64,000 bases of DNA from Dermatophagoides farinae (GCF_024713945.1 NC_134680.1:4364001-4428000); one strand, 5' to 3'; shown: positions 45,138 through 56,998, counted from the first letter of the stretch. Notes: generated from the sequence alone by a model not told the origin. Program-made: numbers and translations.

Positions 45138-46266
45138 TCAATTCAATTGATCAACAAACGACAATTCAATATTCGAGGAATATTTAGAATATTATTATTG
45201 TGTGTGTGTGTGGACACAACAACAACAAAAAAAACGCGAGAAAGAAAAAAGACCACCAACAAAGCAACACAAAAACGAATGAACTTTAGTCATTCAAAAT
45301 GAATTTGGATATTGACCAATGTGACCAACCACCATCAACATCATCACCAACAACAAAAACAACAATCAAGTCATAAAGTTCATATGATTTGGTATCATCA
45401 ACCACATACACACATACACACACATCACATAGACCGAGACAGACACACCTACATTCAATAATTTCAATAGTTTATCATCGATAACAACAACAATATTATA
45501 CACCCGATATATCTGAAGAAAGCTGAGCATCAAACAAAAAAAAGGTGAAAAAATTTGGTCAACCATACAAAACTAAAACCAACACACACACGTAATTGTG
45601 TAAATTATTATATTGTGTGTATGCTCATCATTCTACACACACACACACTGGTTTTAGTTGGCATGATTCAGACGACGAAGATTGTATAGCCGTGTGGCCA
45701 GAAATTTTTTTTTTACTTTTTTTCATTCATTCATTCGTGGCTGGCTCTTTTTTCTCATCATTACAATTCACAATTCAATTCAACGAATTCCTTTGAATAG
45801 TGGTGGTGGTGGTGTTGGTGGTTGGTATGCATACAAATATATGTTTGTTATTGCACACTCAAACACAATCTCAAGTGATACGTTAACAAAACTGAAACCA
45901 AGATTTCATTTTTGGGAAAAAAATTCTGAGAACCAAAAAAAAAATAATACAAATTTTTTTAAATTTTTTTTAATCAAAATTTATTTTTTCCATTTTTTTT
46001 TGTTCAAAAGATGTTTATGAGTATGAATGTGAAAAATAAAAATATCATAAGATCAAATGATGGTTATGATGTATGTGGTGGTTGTGGATTGTTTGATAAA
46101 TAAAATTAGAATTAGAATAAAAAAAATTACAATTCATCTTACAATCACGGCCATCATATACATTCATGCATCTTGTTGTGGGGATTGATGTTCTCTTAGG
46201 TTTCTTTTTCAAAAAAAATTTTTTTTTTTCACAAACATTACAAAAAAAACATATATATATGTTAGT
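45138..46266. other. Intergenic DCAF7 promoter / RPS27 3' flank
   Basis: No gene. TG tract near 45200, CA tracts near 45415 and 45640, GGT run near 45805, poly-A/T near 45960. Likely DCAF7 5' UTR/promoter at the left and RPS27 3' region at the right. Confidence 0.5.
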
Positions 46267-47077
46267 TTAATGTTGTTTTTTTCGAAAACTACAACCATCC
46301 CTTAGTCGTGCTTTACCACCGGTCGGTGTACAAAGTATTGTTGAACATCCTTTACATGGAATAACCGTTTGTGCATGGCTAAACAATGTGGTTATCTTTA
46401 GACATCCTAGTAAATTATTATTATTGTCATAGATGGACAAAATGATAAAATTCAATTAAAATAATGAATCATCATGATCAATAGCAGTAAAACACTTACC
46501 TGGACATTTGACATCCATAAAATAGCTATTTGGATGTTGTACCAAACGTTTAAGTTTACAACGGCGACGTTCTTCATCGGCACTGGGATGAAGTAAATCT
46601 TTAGCAAGCTATTTTATATAGGCAAATTAGAAAAAAAACATTAATCAATCATTTGTATTCGAATTGAATGTTTGAAAGATTTCATTTTCATATCATAAAG
46701 GAAACAATTCATCATTAGATTAATATAGAAAAAATATTGAAACAAAAAAAAAGATATACAATCTTAGAAGATTCAGAAAAATTCAGCTACAGCCAAAATC
46801 AGCTCCAAATCATCAATATTTAATTAAAAATGTATATAAAATGCTCGATATGGCACATCAATCAATCAATCAAAGAGAAAAATGGAAATCATTTAGAATT
46901 TCCATTTTGTCGTTGGCCTCGCGGTTTTGCATTGGTGTCTGTGTTTACCAAAATATCTGGTCAAATTTTACCAATCGAATTTAAATTTTTTTTCCCAATT
47001 CAATCACAGAAAAAAACCACTAGATAGAAGCCAAAAAATTTATGAAATTATTTGTAAAAATTTTTACTTACAGGCAT
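46267..47077 (-). CDS. RpS27: 40S ribosomal protein S27 (eS27)
   Basis: Zinc-binding small-subunit ribosomal protein. Exons: 47077-47072 (only Met-Pro), 46608-46500, 46406-46267; 84 residues, the exact family length. Sequence [38 protein letters not shown], the zinc-finger cysteines in CPGC and CKGCSTILC, and [19 protein letters not shown] are as in other eukaryotes. The split after codon 2 is a common ribosomal-protein pattern. Intron 1 (46609-47071) is long for this locus and carries two hairpins that might be an intronic small RNA. A pyrimidine tract upstream may be the TOP start of the mRNA. Confidence 0.98.
46879..46908. repeat. Hairpin in RPS27 intron 1
   Basis: Perfect 11-base arms (AAAATGGAAAT at 46879-46889 and its complement at 46898-46908) with an 8-base loop. 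Confidence 0.5.
46931..46975 (-). ncRNA. Possible intronic small RNA hairpin (H/ACA-like), speculative
   Basis: In RPS27 intron 1, outer stem ATTGGT/ACCAAT (46931-46936 with 46970-46975), an asymmetric internal loop, then an inner stem of about seven pairs with one bulge and a short apical loop. This is the fold of one H/ACA snoRNA arm, and ribosomal-protein introns often host snoRNAs. A clear H box is not seen, so this stays a guess. Confidence 0.2.
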
Positions 47078-48106
47078 TGTTTTTCGTGAAATTAAATTAA
47101 AACGTGGTTTATTTGGAAACGTGTCTACACAGTAACGAAACCAAAAAGGAAAAGAAAGAAATTGAATGCGGTGTGCTTCAACGTGTGGCTTTCGTATAAT
47201 TGACTCTCTCTCTCTCTCGCATACACACACACACACAAATATATAAAAACACACACACAACACAAACAAGCATGCAGCAGCGCTGCTGTTTCCGTTGTTG
47301 TGTTTATTCATAACAAACGTTAAATATTTTGAAAATTTCAAATTTTCATCAAAAGATGACATTACTAAACCTGGTAATTATTATTGTTGTTGTTGTTGTT
47401 GTTTATCATTTTTTTTTGTATCTATGTGTTCGTTTTTCATTTTCATGGTTACCAGAAAAAAAAACAAAACAAATCAAATCAAATGATTGGTGAAAAATAA
47501 TTTGAATCCAAAAACAAAAAGAAAAAAATCGCCTTATTTATCAAAGAACGACCACTATATATTATCAAGGTGATATTTTTTTTTAATGTATCATTTGTTG
47601 TCGCTGTCTATTTGCTGTTTATTTATTTTGTAAACATTACACAACAAAGTATTTGTCAAACAAATACTTGTGACGATATTCTTTTTACAAACAAACAACA
47701 AAGTGTTTTTGGAAACGAATTAAATTAAAGAATTTTATTGTGAAAAAAAAATATAACAAAAAAACACAGTGAAATTTTTTTTCTTGTTAATGAATTGCAC
47801 ATATAACATCATCAATAAACTCAAACAGCCAGTTACATAATTATTTGTCATCATCATCATCATCATAACTTTGAATTGAATTAATGAATGATCATGGAAA
47901 TCAATCAATCGTTGTATGTTTGTCAATTGGAAATTTTTTTTCCCTACACACACACACAAACACATACAAACGAAATAATCATCTTGATATGATATGAGAG
48001 TGTGTCTGATGATCAAAAATATAATAAAATAATTAATCAACAAAAAAAAATTTAAACGACGAAGCTTGCAATTTTTTTTGATGAAAACAAACAAACAAAC
48101 AAAAAA
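47078..48106. other. Upstream region shared by RPS27 and RNF145-like gene
   Basis: About 1 kb between divergent start codons. Contains CT and CA tracts near 47210-47260, a TTG run near 47385 and a 10-base-arm hairpin (AAGTATTTGT, 47647-47669, 3-base loop). No ORF supported. Confidence 0.5.
47141..47160 (-). promoter_or_regulatory. Candidate TOP tract / RPS27 transcription start
   Basis: On the minus strand this reads TTCTTTCTTTTCCTTTTTGG, a pyrimidine run of the kind that starts ribosomal-protein mRNAs, 64-83 bases upstream of the RPS27 ATG. Inference from position and composition. Confidence 0.35.
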
Positions 48107-50249
48107 ATGAATTCATTCAAGAATCATTCACGATCGCCAACAACAACAACAACAATAAAAATCGATATGAAACGAATGGAAAAAGCATTGATAGCCTTAT
48201 TACGAATGCCTGGCCTATTTCTTATCGATAATTATTTTAAATATTTCAATTATAATTGGTCAATACGACATCGTGATTGGAATCTTTTGCTATCACATTT
48301 CGGTATGTTGGTAAACAAAAAATGGAATTTTTATTTTTATTGAAATTAATTTTTGAATTTCTTTTTTTTCAAGCTTTACTAAATGGTTTCCTTTTATTAT
48401 TGTTACCGTTATCATATCTAAAACGTTATTATATTCATCTAATTTGTTGGATAACATTTGTATATCTATCACGAACATTATTCTTTATTGATCATCATTT
48501 GGTTCCACAATTGGTGGCTACATCATCATCATCATCGATTATTGCTGTTGATGATGATGAAGCTCGGAATATCTTGATATTCATTGTTCATTTTGTATTT
48601 GATTTAATCATATTGTCTATATTTAAAGCGCCAAAAAAACTTTATCAAATCGGTATGTAATCAGTATTGATTGATTTTTGAGATGATTTTTTTGTTTTTT
48701 TTCTTAATTAGGTTTTGTTGGATATGGCATCATGGCCATTATTTATGCCACTGACCAACGTACCATTGGTGGTGTGGGTTGGCTAAAAGTAATGTTTGAA
48801 TAAATGTCCAATTCATTCTTTTTCAATTTATTTTTTTCATTATTGTAGATACTGGATACAATGTCCTACGGTATTGGTAGTTTTACATTGCTTAATTATT
48901 TTTTCAAACATACACCATTGTTTCTGATCGATATGAAAACATTGGCCATGGATATTATACGTTTGGCTAAAAATGAAGGTTTCCATACATTATATTGGCA
49001 AACATTCGAACAAATATTTGTACCATTTCATTTTTTTCTATTCTGGACATTGACAATTTTAACAAAAATTTATTATCTACAAATGTTTGCTACAACAGTC
49101 AACGACAATCAAAATGATCATCTTGAATGGATACCATTATTATTAAATAGTGTTAGCTCCATATTCATTAGTCCGGTATCATTATTATCAACATCGATTA
49201 CTGTAGCATATATTTCATGTTTCATATTGAATACGATAAAATTATATTTAAGTGGCGGTACTGATTACCAAAATCATAATCAACAACAACATCATCATCA
49301 TCATCCAATAGCTGCTTATCGTGATCATAATGGCTGGGAAGAAGGTATGACAACAATGTTATTGACAACAATAACAGCATTCACAGATATGAATGAAAAT
49401 ACACGTATGGCCGTCATGGTAATCATATCGTTTGTAGTGATATCAAGTCTATTACAATCAATATTGGAAATATCCGAACCGGTCATATTATCATTGAATA
49501 TGAATCATAATATAAATCGTATACATCATCTAAAAGTATTGTTATTATGTGCCTTTTTATTCATATTCCCATTGTATGTGACAAATGTTTATGCAAAAAT
49601 ATTTCCAGCCAATTTTTGGATTGCTGTCGTTTTCTCCACTAGTCTTTTGATATCGGCACGTGTATTAGATCTAATCATTATACATTGTTTATTTTGGTGG
49701 GATTCATGTCGTACAGAATCATGGGAATATTTGGATGAAATCATTTATTTTGCACGATCATTCACAAAATTTATTGAATTTATCATATCAATAAGTGTGG
49801 TTATTGTAGGCATATGGGAAGCATTGAATAATCGTTCGAATATATTGAATGCAACCATATTGATAATGCATGGTTATTATAATGTATGGCAACGTATTAA
49901 TCATGGTATGAATAGCTATAATCGTCGAAGACAAGCAAATCGTATTGTTGATCAGTTATGTTTGGTGGAAAACGTAGAACAATTGAATAAATATGATGAT
50001 TTATGTTCAATTTGTTATAGTGAAATGAAATTAATGAAAAGTTCAATGGTCATCGTTATAACCGATTGTAAACATTTATTTCATCGAAAATGTATTAAAA
50101 AATGGTTAGCCATTCAAAATCGTTGTCCATTGTGTTCGACACAGATTGAAGAAGCAGACAAATCTGTCAATCAATCGATTGATTCACCAACAGCAGCAAC
50201 AACAATGGAACAATCATTTGTTGAAGAAATTAAATCTGAAAACAATTGA
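48107..50249 (+). CDS. RNF145/TRC8-type multi-pass E3 ubiquitin ligase
   Basis: ER membrane RING ligase of the RNF139 (TRC8)/RNF145 family, which in vertebrates degrades HMG-CoA reductase and other sterol-pathway proteins. Exons: 48107-48302, 48374-48652, 48712-48788, 48849-50249; 650 residues. Start could be 48107 or a later ATG at 48164 (MKRMEKALIALLRMPGLF). Many hydrophobic helices follow; the second half has LQSILEISEPVILSL, LFIFPLYVTNVYAKIFPANFW and HGYYNVWQRINHG, all family blocks. The RING-H2 is CSICYSEM...CKHLFHRKCIKKWLAIQNRCPLC near residues 595-640. An Asn/His/Gln insert sits in a loop near 49,270-49,310. Whether it is closer to RNF139 or RNF145 needs a tree; I lean to RNF145. Poly(A) signal 50342-50347. 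Confidence 0.9.
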
Positions 50250-50341
50250 TTCGAATCAAAATATAATCGACTCATGGTCATCATCTGTTATCATAAATAT
50301 GATTTTTTTTTGTAAATTTTTTTGCCTTATTTTTTTATGTA

Positions 50342-50347
50342 AATAAA
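50342..50347 (+). terminator. Candidate poly(A) signal of RNF145-like gene
   Basis: AATAAA 93 bases after the stop codon. Confidence 0.5.
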
Positions 50348-50442
50348 GTTATGGACCGTAATAATGAGATGAGATAAATAAATAAAACAGAATTTTTAAG
50401 AAAACGAATCATGATTTCATATGTGGATTTAAATGAACAACC

Positions 50443-50452
50443 GATAGATGGC
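50443..50452 (-). promoter_or_regulatory. GCCATCTATC motif upstream of Crk
   Basis: Exact copy of the decamer (plus strand GATAGATGGC), 305 bases before the Crk ATG, inverted relative to the gene. Confidence 0.4.
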
Positions 50453-50756
50453 ATCATGATGATGGGTATGCGCCCATTGATTTTCATGTTTTATTAACAC
50501 ATAATAAAACGTTCTTTTTTTTGTTGATCTGTTGTTTGTTTTACGACGAGGTTTATTATCATCAAAATTGCCACTGTGTGTCGTCGTTTATTTTTTGTTG
50601 TCATCATTTTGGTTTATCGATTGATTGATTCATTCATTCATTCATCTATCTAAGTGTCACTAATGTAGTTAATTGATTCATTTCATTGAAATTCCTGTGA
50701 TTTATTTGATCATATTGCAAATTTTTTGAAAAATTGACCAAAACAAATAGAAAAAA

Positions 50757-52125
50757 ATGACCACATTTGATCCATATGACCAGAATAGGTATATTTTGTT
50801 TTTATTAATTTTTAAAATTCTTTTTATTAATAATTTTATTTTTAATCATTTTGATCAATCAATCAATTTAGCTGGTTTTTCGGCCAATTAACACGTAATC
50901 AAGCGATTGAAATATTAGAATTTGAACGTGATAAAGGAGTGTTTCTCGTTCGTTATAGCCATTCAGTGGCTGGTGATCTTGTATTATCTGTTAGTGAAGA
51001 GAATAAGATTAGCCATTACATAATCAATAAGATTGATGTGAATGGTGAATCAAAATTTAAGATTGGTGAAAATACATTTCATGATATGCCTAGTTTGCTT
51101 ACCTATTATAAACATCATTATCTGGATACAACAGCATTAATTCGTGCGGTATGTGTTTTTATTTTCAATTCTTATTTTTTTTTCTTATAAATCGATACGA
51201 TGTTTTCAGGCCAAAAAGAAACTCGAATATGTACGTGCCAAATTTGATTTTCTTGGTAAAGATAAAGAAGATTTGCCATTTAAAAAGAATGAAATATTAA
51301 CAATCATATCGAAAGAAGAGGATCAATGGTGGCGTGCACGTAATGAACGTGGTCAAATCGGTAGCATACCAGTGCCTTATGTTGAATCGGTAAAAAAAAT
51401 TATTTTGTTTTGATTCAAGTTTAAACATTTAATTGTTTGTTTTTTTTGTCTCATTGGATGTTGTGTAGATCGATGAAGAAGAATATCTAAGTGAAAAAGA
51501 AAAATTTGATGAATCATCTTCGGAATTTGATGGGAAAAATATCACCAACATTAATAGCATCAATGATATGATGATGACGAATAATCATCATCATAATAAT
51601 CGCCATAGTAATGAACTATCTAGTCTTGAGCCGCCGCCAACATTATCATCATCCGCATCATCATCATTATCAACGACGACAACATCAATGATGGATCCAT
51701 CATTGAATACAAATAACAGTAATCTTGTACCAATTCAACAAGAATCATCATTATTACTATCTTCAACAAATAATGATAGTAACCAAAAAATTGACAACCA
51801 ACAACAGCAACAAACGAATATTTCATTTAATAATAATAAGAAATCTACCACTAATATGAATCGAAAATTACCGGCCAAAGCGATTGTCATACAGCAAAGG
51901 ATACCTAATGCTTATGATAAAAAGGCGCTTAAACTTGAGGTTTGTGAAATTGGAATGATTGATTGAGTGAATGATTTTTTTTTCTTGCTTGTTCGAAAAA
52001 AATAGAAAGGTGACATTATTACCGTAACGAATACGAATCTAAATGGCCAATGGGAAGGCGAATTAAATGGCAGACAAGGACATTTTCCGTTTAATTATAT
52101 CAAATTTTTAGATGAAGATCAATGA
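50757..52125 (+). CDS. Crk: SH2-SH3-SH3 adaptor Crk
   Basis: Cytoplasmic adaptor linking phosphotyrosine proteins to C3G and DOCK-type exchange factors. Exons: 50757-50788, 50872-51148, 51210-51389, 51469-51939, 52006-52125; 359 residues. SH2 domain begins WFFGQLTRNQAIEIL with FLVRYS in place of FLVRES; the first SH3 is YVRAKFDFLGKDKEDLPFKK...QWWRARNERGQIGSIPVPYV, and the second SH3 at the C-terminus has KGDIITVTNTNLNGQWEGEL and GHFPFNYIKF. The linker between the SH3 domains is long (about 120 residues) and full of S, N, Q and T. I see no copy of the vertebrate Abl site YAQP there; the only linker Tyr is in EEEYLSE. Poly(A) signal 52270-52275. Confidence 0.96.
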
Positions 52126-52750
52126 AACACCAATACATACACACACACACACACACACTCACACGAAACATTGAAACGAAATCTAACAAAATTGACCCAA
52201 CTAAACTGACTGTCACATTTGATCCAATTTCATTACCATAATAATAACCTTATTTAAATTATTAGATTCAATAAAATGAAATCATTATTATTCTTTTATT
52301 TTTTAAACAACAAAAATTCCATTTAGTGGCCAAAAATAAATCATTAAAACGAAAAAAAAACTAAATTTTTATGATTTTTTTTCAAATTTTTAAAACCAAA
52401 AATTCTATCCATCTACTAAACAATCGATTTAATCGCGATACAAAATCGAAATGATTGTTATAGCCAATCAATGTAACGTATTTAAATAATGGGCGTGTCT
52501 TTTCATACACACACACACACATACATACACAGTGAGAAACAACACACACACAAACGTTTAAAAGTCCAACGTTTTTTTTTTCGATTGCCAAACGAAAATT
52601 AAAAAAAAACCATTTTTATTATCATTCTATATTCGCTGCGATTGTTATCATACACAAGTTTTTTTTGTAATAAATCACATCATCATCATTATATCTTGAC
52701 CACGATTGATTGTTTGTTTGATTGGCAACTATAATCAATCAATCATCATC
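52126..52750. other. Spacer between Crk and Cdc20
   Basis: Crk 3' UTR (CA tract right after the stop, AATAAA at 52270) and then the Cdc20 promoter region. No ORF supported. Confidence 0.5.
52270..52275 (+). terminator. Candidate poly(A) signal of Crk
   Basis: AATAAA 145 bases after the stop codon. Confidence 0.45.
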
Positions 52751-54398
52751 ATGGATAAATCCACCAATATCCTGAGCAATCAATTAGAGAATCTATCATT
52801 GAATATTTCAAATATTTCATCACTATCATTTAATCGATCGATGAAAAATGTTAAAACGCCGATTAAATCATTGAAATTGACTAATGCACAAACATCATAT
52901 ACGCCTGGTAGTGGCCGTAAAACACCAAATCGTCAACAACATCATCATCATGGTAAAGAAAATAAGAAATCATCAAATAAGAATGGTAATAAAATATCAC
53001 CGAAAACACCTATAAATGGTGATCGTTTTATACCGGATCGTTCGGCTATGAATTTTGAAATAATTCATTATTTGGTAATATTTACTATTTTTTTTTATTC
53101 AAAAACATTAATCAATTTCATTACAAATTTAGGTTACAAATCATGATGACAATTCGAATAATAGTAATAATGTACCGGGAGATAATTCGACAAAACAAAT
53201 GGATAAAATAATTGGAGCCGATTTGGCCAATTATCGAATATTAGCACTTAATAATGGAGGACCAAAACCACCAGAAGGCTATTTAAATGATAAAAAAGTC
53301 GTTTATTCGTGTACGAAATCATCATCGAAAACAAAATCAGCAAGATATATTTCAAAACAACCTGAACGAATATTGGATGCACCGGATGTTTTAAATGATT
53401 ATTATCTGCAATTAATCGATTGGAATAGTTCAAATATATTGGCTGTTGCATTGAATAATGAAGTATATCTATGGAATGCAATGGACGGTAGTATTGTACA
53501 TCTATTAGCATTGGATGAACCGGATTATATTTCATCATTATCATGGGTGAATAATAATGATACACATCTGGCTGTCGGTCTTAGTACTGGTGTCACACAG
53601 ATTTGGGATGTAAACAAATCACAACGTTTACGTAATCTAACAAATTCATCTTCTAGAGTCAGTTGTATGTCATGGAATAATCATGTCCTAAGTAATGGTA
53701 CTAAAGATGGTGAAATATTCAATCATGATGTCCGTATTGCCACAAGTCGAATTGGTACATTCCGTGCTCATACGTTGGAAATTTGTGGCTTAAAATGGTC
53801 ACCAAATGGCCAATTATTAGCAAGCGGTGGTAATGATAATATCGTTAACATATGGCCAAATTGTTTTATGGGTCAAAATAATTCTGATACAACAAATGAT
53901 TCAGAGCAACCATTATTTCAGATTATACAACATCAAGCTGCTGTAAAAGCATTATCATGGTGTCCATGGCGTAATAATTGTCTTGCAAGCGGTGGTGGTA
54001 CTAATGATCGTATGATACGTATATGGAATACATCGAATGGTCAATGTATGTATTCGGTTGATACACGATCCCAAGTATCTGCTATATTATGGTCCGAACA
54101 ATATCGTGAACTAATATCATCACATGGTTTTGCTAATAATGAATTAATCATATGGAAATATCCACAATTTACACGTGTTACTGAATTACTTGGACATACT
54201 GCTCGTGTACTTTGTATGGCGATGAGTGCTGATGGCTCAACAGTTGTTTCATTAGGTGCTGATGAAACATTACGATTCTGGGATTGTTTTCAATCCGATT
54301 CGGTAAAAAAGAAACGGCAAAAGAATACAAAAAAGTTAACTGATTTTCAACAACAGGAAAATATAATGTCCAATGTTAGTGCATTTCATATTCGATGA
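52751..54398 (+). CDS. Cdc20: Cdc20/Fizzy, APC/C activator
   Basis: WD40 activator that brings substrates to the anaphase-promoting complex in mitosis and is the target of the spindle checkpoint. Exons 52751-53074 and 53133-54398; 529 residues. Visible motifs: C-box DRFIPDR (family DRYIPxR), a KEN box in HHHHGKENKK, the pre-propeller RYISKQPERILDAPDVLNDY, seven blades with NEVYLWNAMDGS, STGVTQIWDV, SGGNDNIVNIW, ASGGGTNDRMIRIWN and GADETLRFWD, and the C-terminal Ile-Arg tail (HIR) that docks on the APC/C. The checkpoint-type Cdc20 features and the KEN placement argue against Cdh1/Fzr. Convergent with the next gene; stop codons are 157 bases apart. Confidence 0.97.
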
Positions 54399-54519
54399 AA
54401 TTTTTAATTTGAATAATTTTTCTTTCAACTTTCATTAATCATTCAATCATTGTAACACATACACACGTACAAACGCGACTTGTATTTTTAGATTCATTTT
54501 TAATTTCAATTTTTTTCAA

Positions 54520-54525
54520 AATAAA
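54520..54525 (+). terminator. Candidate poly(A) signal of Cdc20
   Basis: AATAAA 122 bases after the stop, only 30 bases from the end of the convergent CDS. Confidence 0.5.
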
Positions 54526-54554
54526 GATTTTATATTCAAAAAAAATTTTTATCA

Positions 54555-55124
54555 TCAACAAAAATGACATGCACCAAGACATGAAAATGCCCATGTACAG
54601 AATAATGTGACAAAATGTGTAATATGAAACATAATTGAATTAAGGCTATTCTGTTGCCAATAATCAGTATTCATTTTCATAGTCAACAGAATGGACAATA
54701 AAATTGCAAATATGAATGTATAGTACATTTTAACATGATAAACACCATAAAAACCGAGACCAATCAACAACATTGTTGACATGACAAATACTAATGGTAC
54801 TGAACGATTACCACTATGACGATGTTGTTGTTTACGATCTTCTAGATATTTTAGATCTTCAGTATAGATATGCAATGACATGAATATCATGATGAATAGG
54901 AATACTAGAATTACCCAACGTAATGATCGTAATGTATGACCATTTGATGATCCACCAAAATGATCATCATCGGAAATATTCTTTGATCGTTGTTTTCGGC
55001 TCGATCTATTTGATCGACTATCATCATAATCATCGTCATCATCATCATCATCGTTATCGAATGGAACCAATGCCGATGCAAACATTCCAAGTCTATTCAA
55101 TCGATTACCAGCTTGTCGTAACAT
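54555..55124 (-). CDS. Four-pass membrane protein with acidic N-terminal region, unknown function
   Basis: Single exon, 189 residues, starts MLRQAGNRLNRLGMFASALV. I do not recognise the family. Residues 23-35 are nearly all Asp, followed by a basic Ser/Arg segment (SRSNRSSRKQRSK), so the cytosolic head is strongly polarised in charge. Four hydrophobic segments lie near 68-86, 109-128, 133-150 and 163-182, spaced by short loops; the loop after the first is charged (TEDLKYLEDRKQQHRH). The C-terminus is Cys-rich (FCTWAFSCLGACHFC), which could be a palmitoylation patch. The size and four-helix layout resemble small TMEM-type ER/Golgi proteins. The stop-codon end overlaps the likely Cdc20 3' UTR. 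An upstream copy of the promoter decamer supports it as a transcribed gene. Confidence 0.8.
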   Translation of the reverse strand: MLRQAGNRLNRLGMFASALVPFDNDDDDDDDDYDDSRSNRSSRKQRSKNISDDDHFGGSSNGHTLRSLRWVILVFLFIMIFMSLHIYTEDLKYLEDRKQQHRHSGNRSVPLVFVMSTMLLIGLGFYGVYHVKMYYTFIFAILLSILLTMKMNTDYWQQNSLNSIMFHITHFVTLFCTWAFSCLGACHFC

Positions 55125-55264
55125 TTTTTTTCTCCTTTTACTTTGAAATAGTCAATGTTTTTCTATCAAAATTCAATTCATTATATATTTGTGGAATGTT
55201 TTTTTTTCGTTGTTGTTTCTGTTGTACGTAAAATTTAATTTAGTTTACTTTGCACATTCATAAC

Positions 55265-55274
55265 GATAGATGGC
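55265..55274 (-). promoter_or_regulatory. GCCATCTATC motif upstream of the four-pass protein
   Basis: Exact copy (plus strand GATAGATGGC) 141 bases before the ATG at 55124, in the same orientation relative to the gene as at WDR33 and bin3. Confidence 0.4.
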
Positions 55275-56910
55275 AAAAAGGGAACAAAAAAAATATTTCT
55301 TGTTACCCTTGGAACAACAAAACGGATCGAAATAGTCAACCTATTTGGACATATCCGTTTTCATAAACATATGAAACATAATTCGATTTAGAATTTGAGA
55401 ATTTCATGATTCAATCATCAAGAAAAAAATCTTCGAACATAATGTATGTGTGTGTGTGTAAGCCATAGAAGATGAAGAAAAGAAAGAAAAAAAACTGAAA
55501 ACACAAGGAATCATTTCACGAATCCTAACAAGTGTGATTGTGTTTTATCGAAGAAGAAAAAGAATTGTTCGTGTTTGACATGAAGACGACTATTCTGTAT
55601 GTTTCCAACTTGAATTCTCAATTTTAACTGTGTGTGAGTATTATTTCAACTTATTATTCGAATGATGAAAAAGTTCATGATTTTTCCGTGTTTGAATTGA
55701 AAATGTCGTCGGTCCAATCATTCACTGATCAACAACTGGATTGAATAATGGGAGAGAGAGAAAAAAAAGCATAGATTTAATTAAAAAAAACATTCATTTT
55801 GCGTTTGCGAAAATCGGATCCACGAAAAAAAAAATCCAAAATCCAGAATATTTCAAATTTATTCTGATTGAATTCTTTCTCATTACTTACTATTCTAATA
55901 TCAACAAAAAAAAAACAAAACAAAACAAACCAACGAAAAAAAAAGACATTGGTAAACGCGCCGAGATTCAGAAAGATGAATGTCAAAAAAATATCTCCAC
56001 AAAACACAAAATCAGAATTTTTCATTTTCAAACATCACACATACACATACACAAATCGGTAATTTATATTTGATTCTGATTTCTCATATGTCTCGCCAAT
56101 ATCCAAAATCGTGAGCTAATCGGATGTTAATGAAAAAAAAAATTCTAACAGCTTATCAAACACATCGTTTCATTTGCTTTTCGGGTTAATCCTATTCGTA
56201 TGTTTTGGACCGGGCATTCGATTTTATTTTTGTTGCAATGTATCCAAATCGGTCAAAACAAAACAAAACAAAAAAAAATGGTAAGTTATATTTATACAAT
56301 TACAAAATGCCAGCATGTTAAGGCTTAACACAAATTTTCCAATTAACACATCATCATTATACAACAGCCGAACCGATATTCTTTTGCCCTCTCCGTGTTT
56401 TTTTTTTGTTCAACAATTTTGTTTCGTTTTTTTTCGAAACAGATTACTACTTTTGATGCTGAATCTTTTTTTTTTTTTTTTTGCTGCGGAGATCCATAAG
56501 GTCATAAGCCAGTATCGTTTTATCATTTTCCTACCTACTGTGTGTTTATATGTGTGGGATTCGAAAAGATTATTTTTGTTTTCAGTGGCTTATAAACCAC
56601 ATAACATCGGTACATTCACACACACACACAAACACATCATGTATTGATTATTACAAATAGTAGTTCAATGTTTGATTAGACATTTTAGATTGATTAATTA
56701 ATTAGAAGAAAATAAAAAAAAATAACCGACCTAGTGTTAATAATAGATCGAAGAATCCAAAAATGGCTTTATCATTTCCGATTTTTTTTTCGTACATTAT
56801 CGATGCAAATAACATTGGAATCTATTTTGAATATGATGATGATGATGTGCGTGTATCCAAGCCACAATGAACCATTTTTTGTTGTTGTTGATCTATTTTT
56901 GTGATAAATA

Positions 56911-56926
56911 TAAAAATAGACATTTA
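56911..56926 (+). repeat. Target-site duplication, LINE 3' side
   Basis: TAAAAATAGACATTTA, identical to 59892-59907 on the other side of the LINE. Confidence 0.9.
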
Positions 56927-56967
56927 TAATAATAATAATAATAATAATAATGGTTTTATTTGGAAAG

Positions 56968-56998
56968 ACCTCTAGAACTAGAAAAATACACTAGAGGT
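56968..56998 (-). other. Stem-loop in LINE 3' UTR next to the tail
   Basis: ACCTCTAG (56968-56975) pairs with CTAGAGGT (56991-56998) around a 15-base loop, about 20 bases from the triplet tail. LINE RTs often recognise such a 3' hairpin. Confidence 0.5.

Larger units (their letters stand above)
50250..50756. other. Spacer between RNF145-like gene and Crk
   Basis: Holds the upstream gene's poly(A) signal, the shared decamer at 50443-50452 and a CATT run near 50635. No ORF. Confidence 0.5.
55125..56926. other. Gene-poor interval up to the LINE
   Basis: About 1.8 kb. Holds the decamer at 55265-55274, TG/CA tracts near 55450 and 56620, and poly-A runs. Short ORFs here are low complexity and not supported. 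Confidence 0.5.

Noticed and set aside
45366-46020. ORFs between DCAF7 and RPS27
   Set aside because: Composition is simple repeat and poly-Phe/Lys; no support as genes.
47275-47288. Palindrome CAGCAGCGCTGCTG
   Set aside because: Short and built of CAG/CTG triplets; no context suggesting function.
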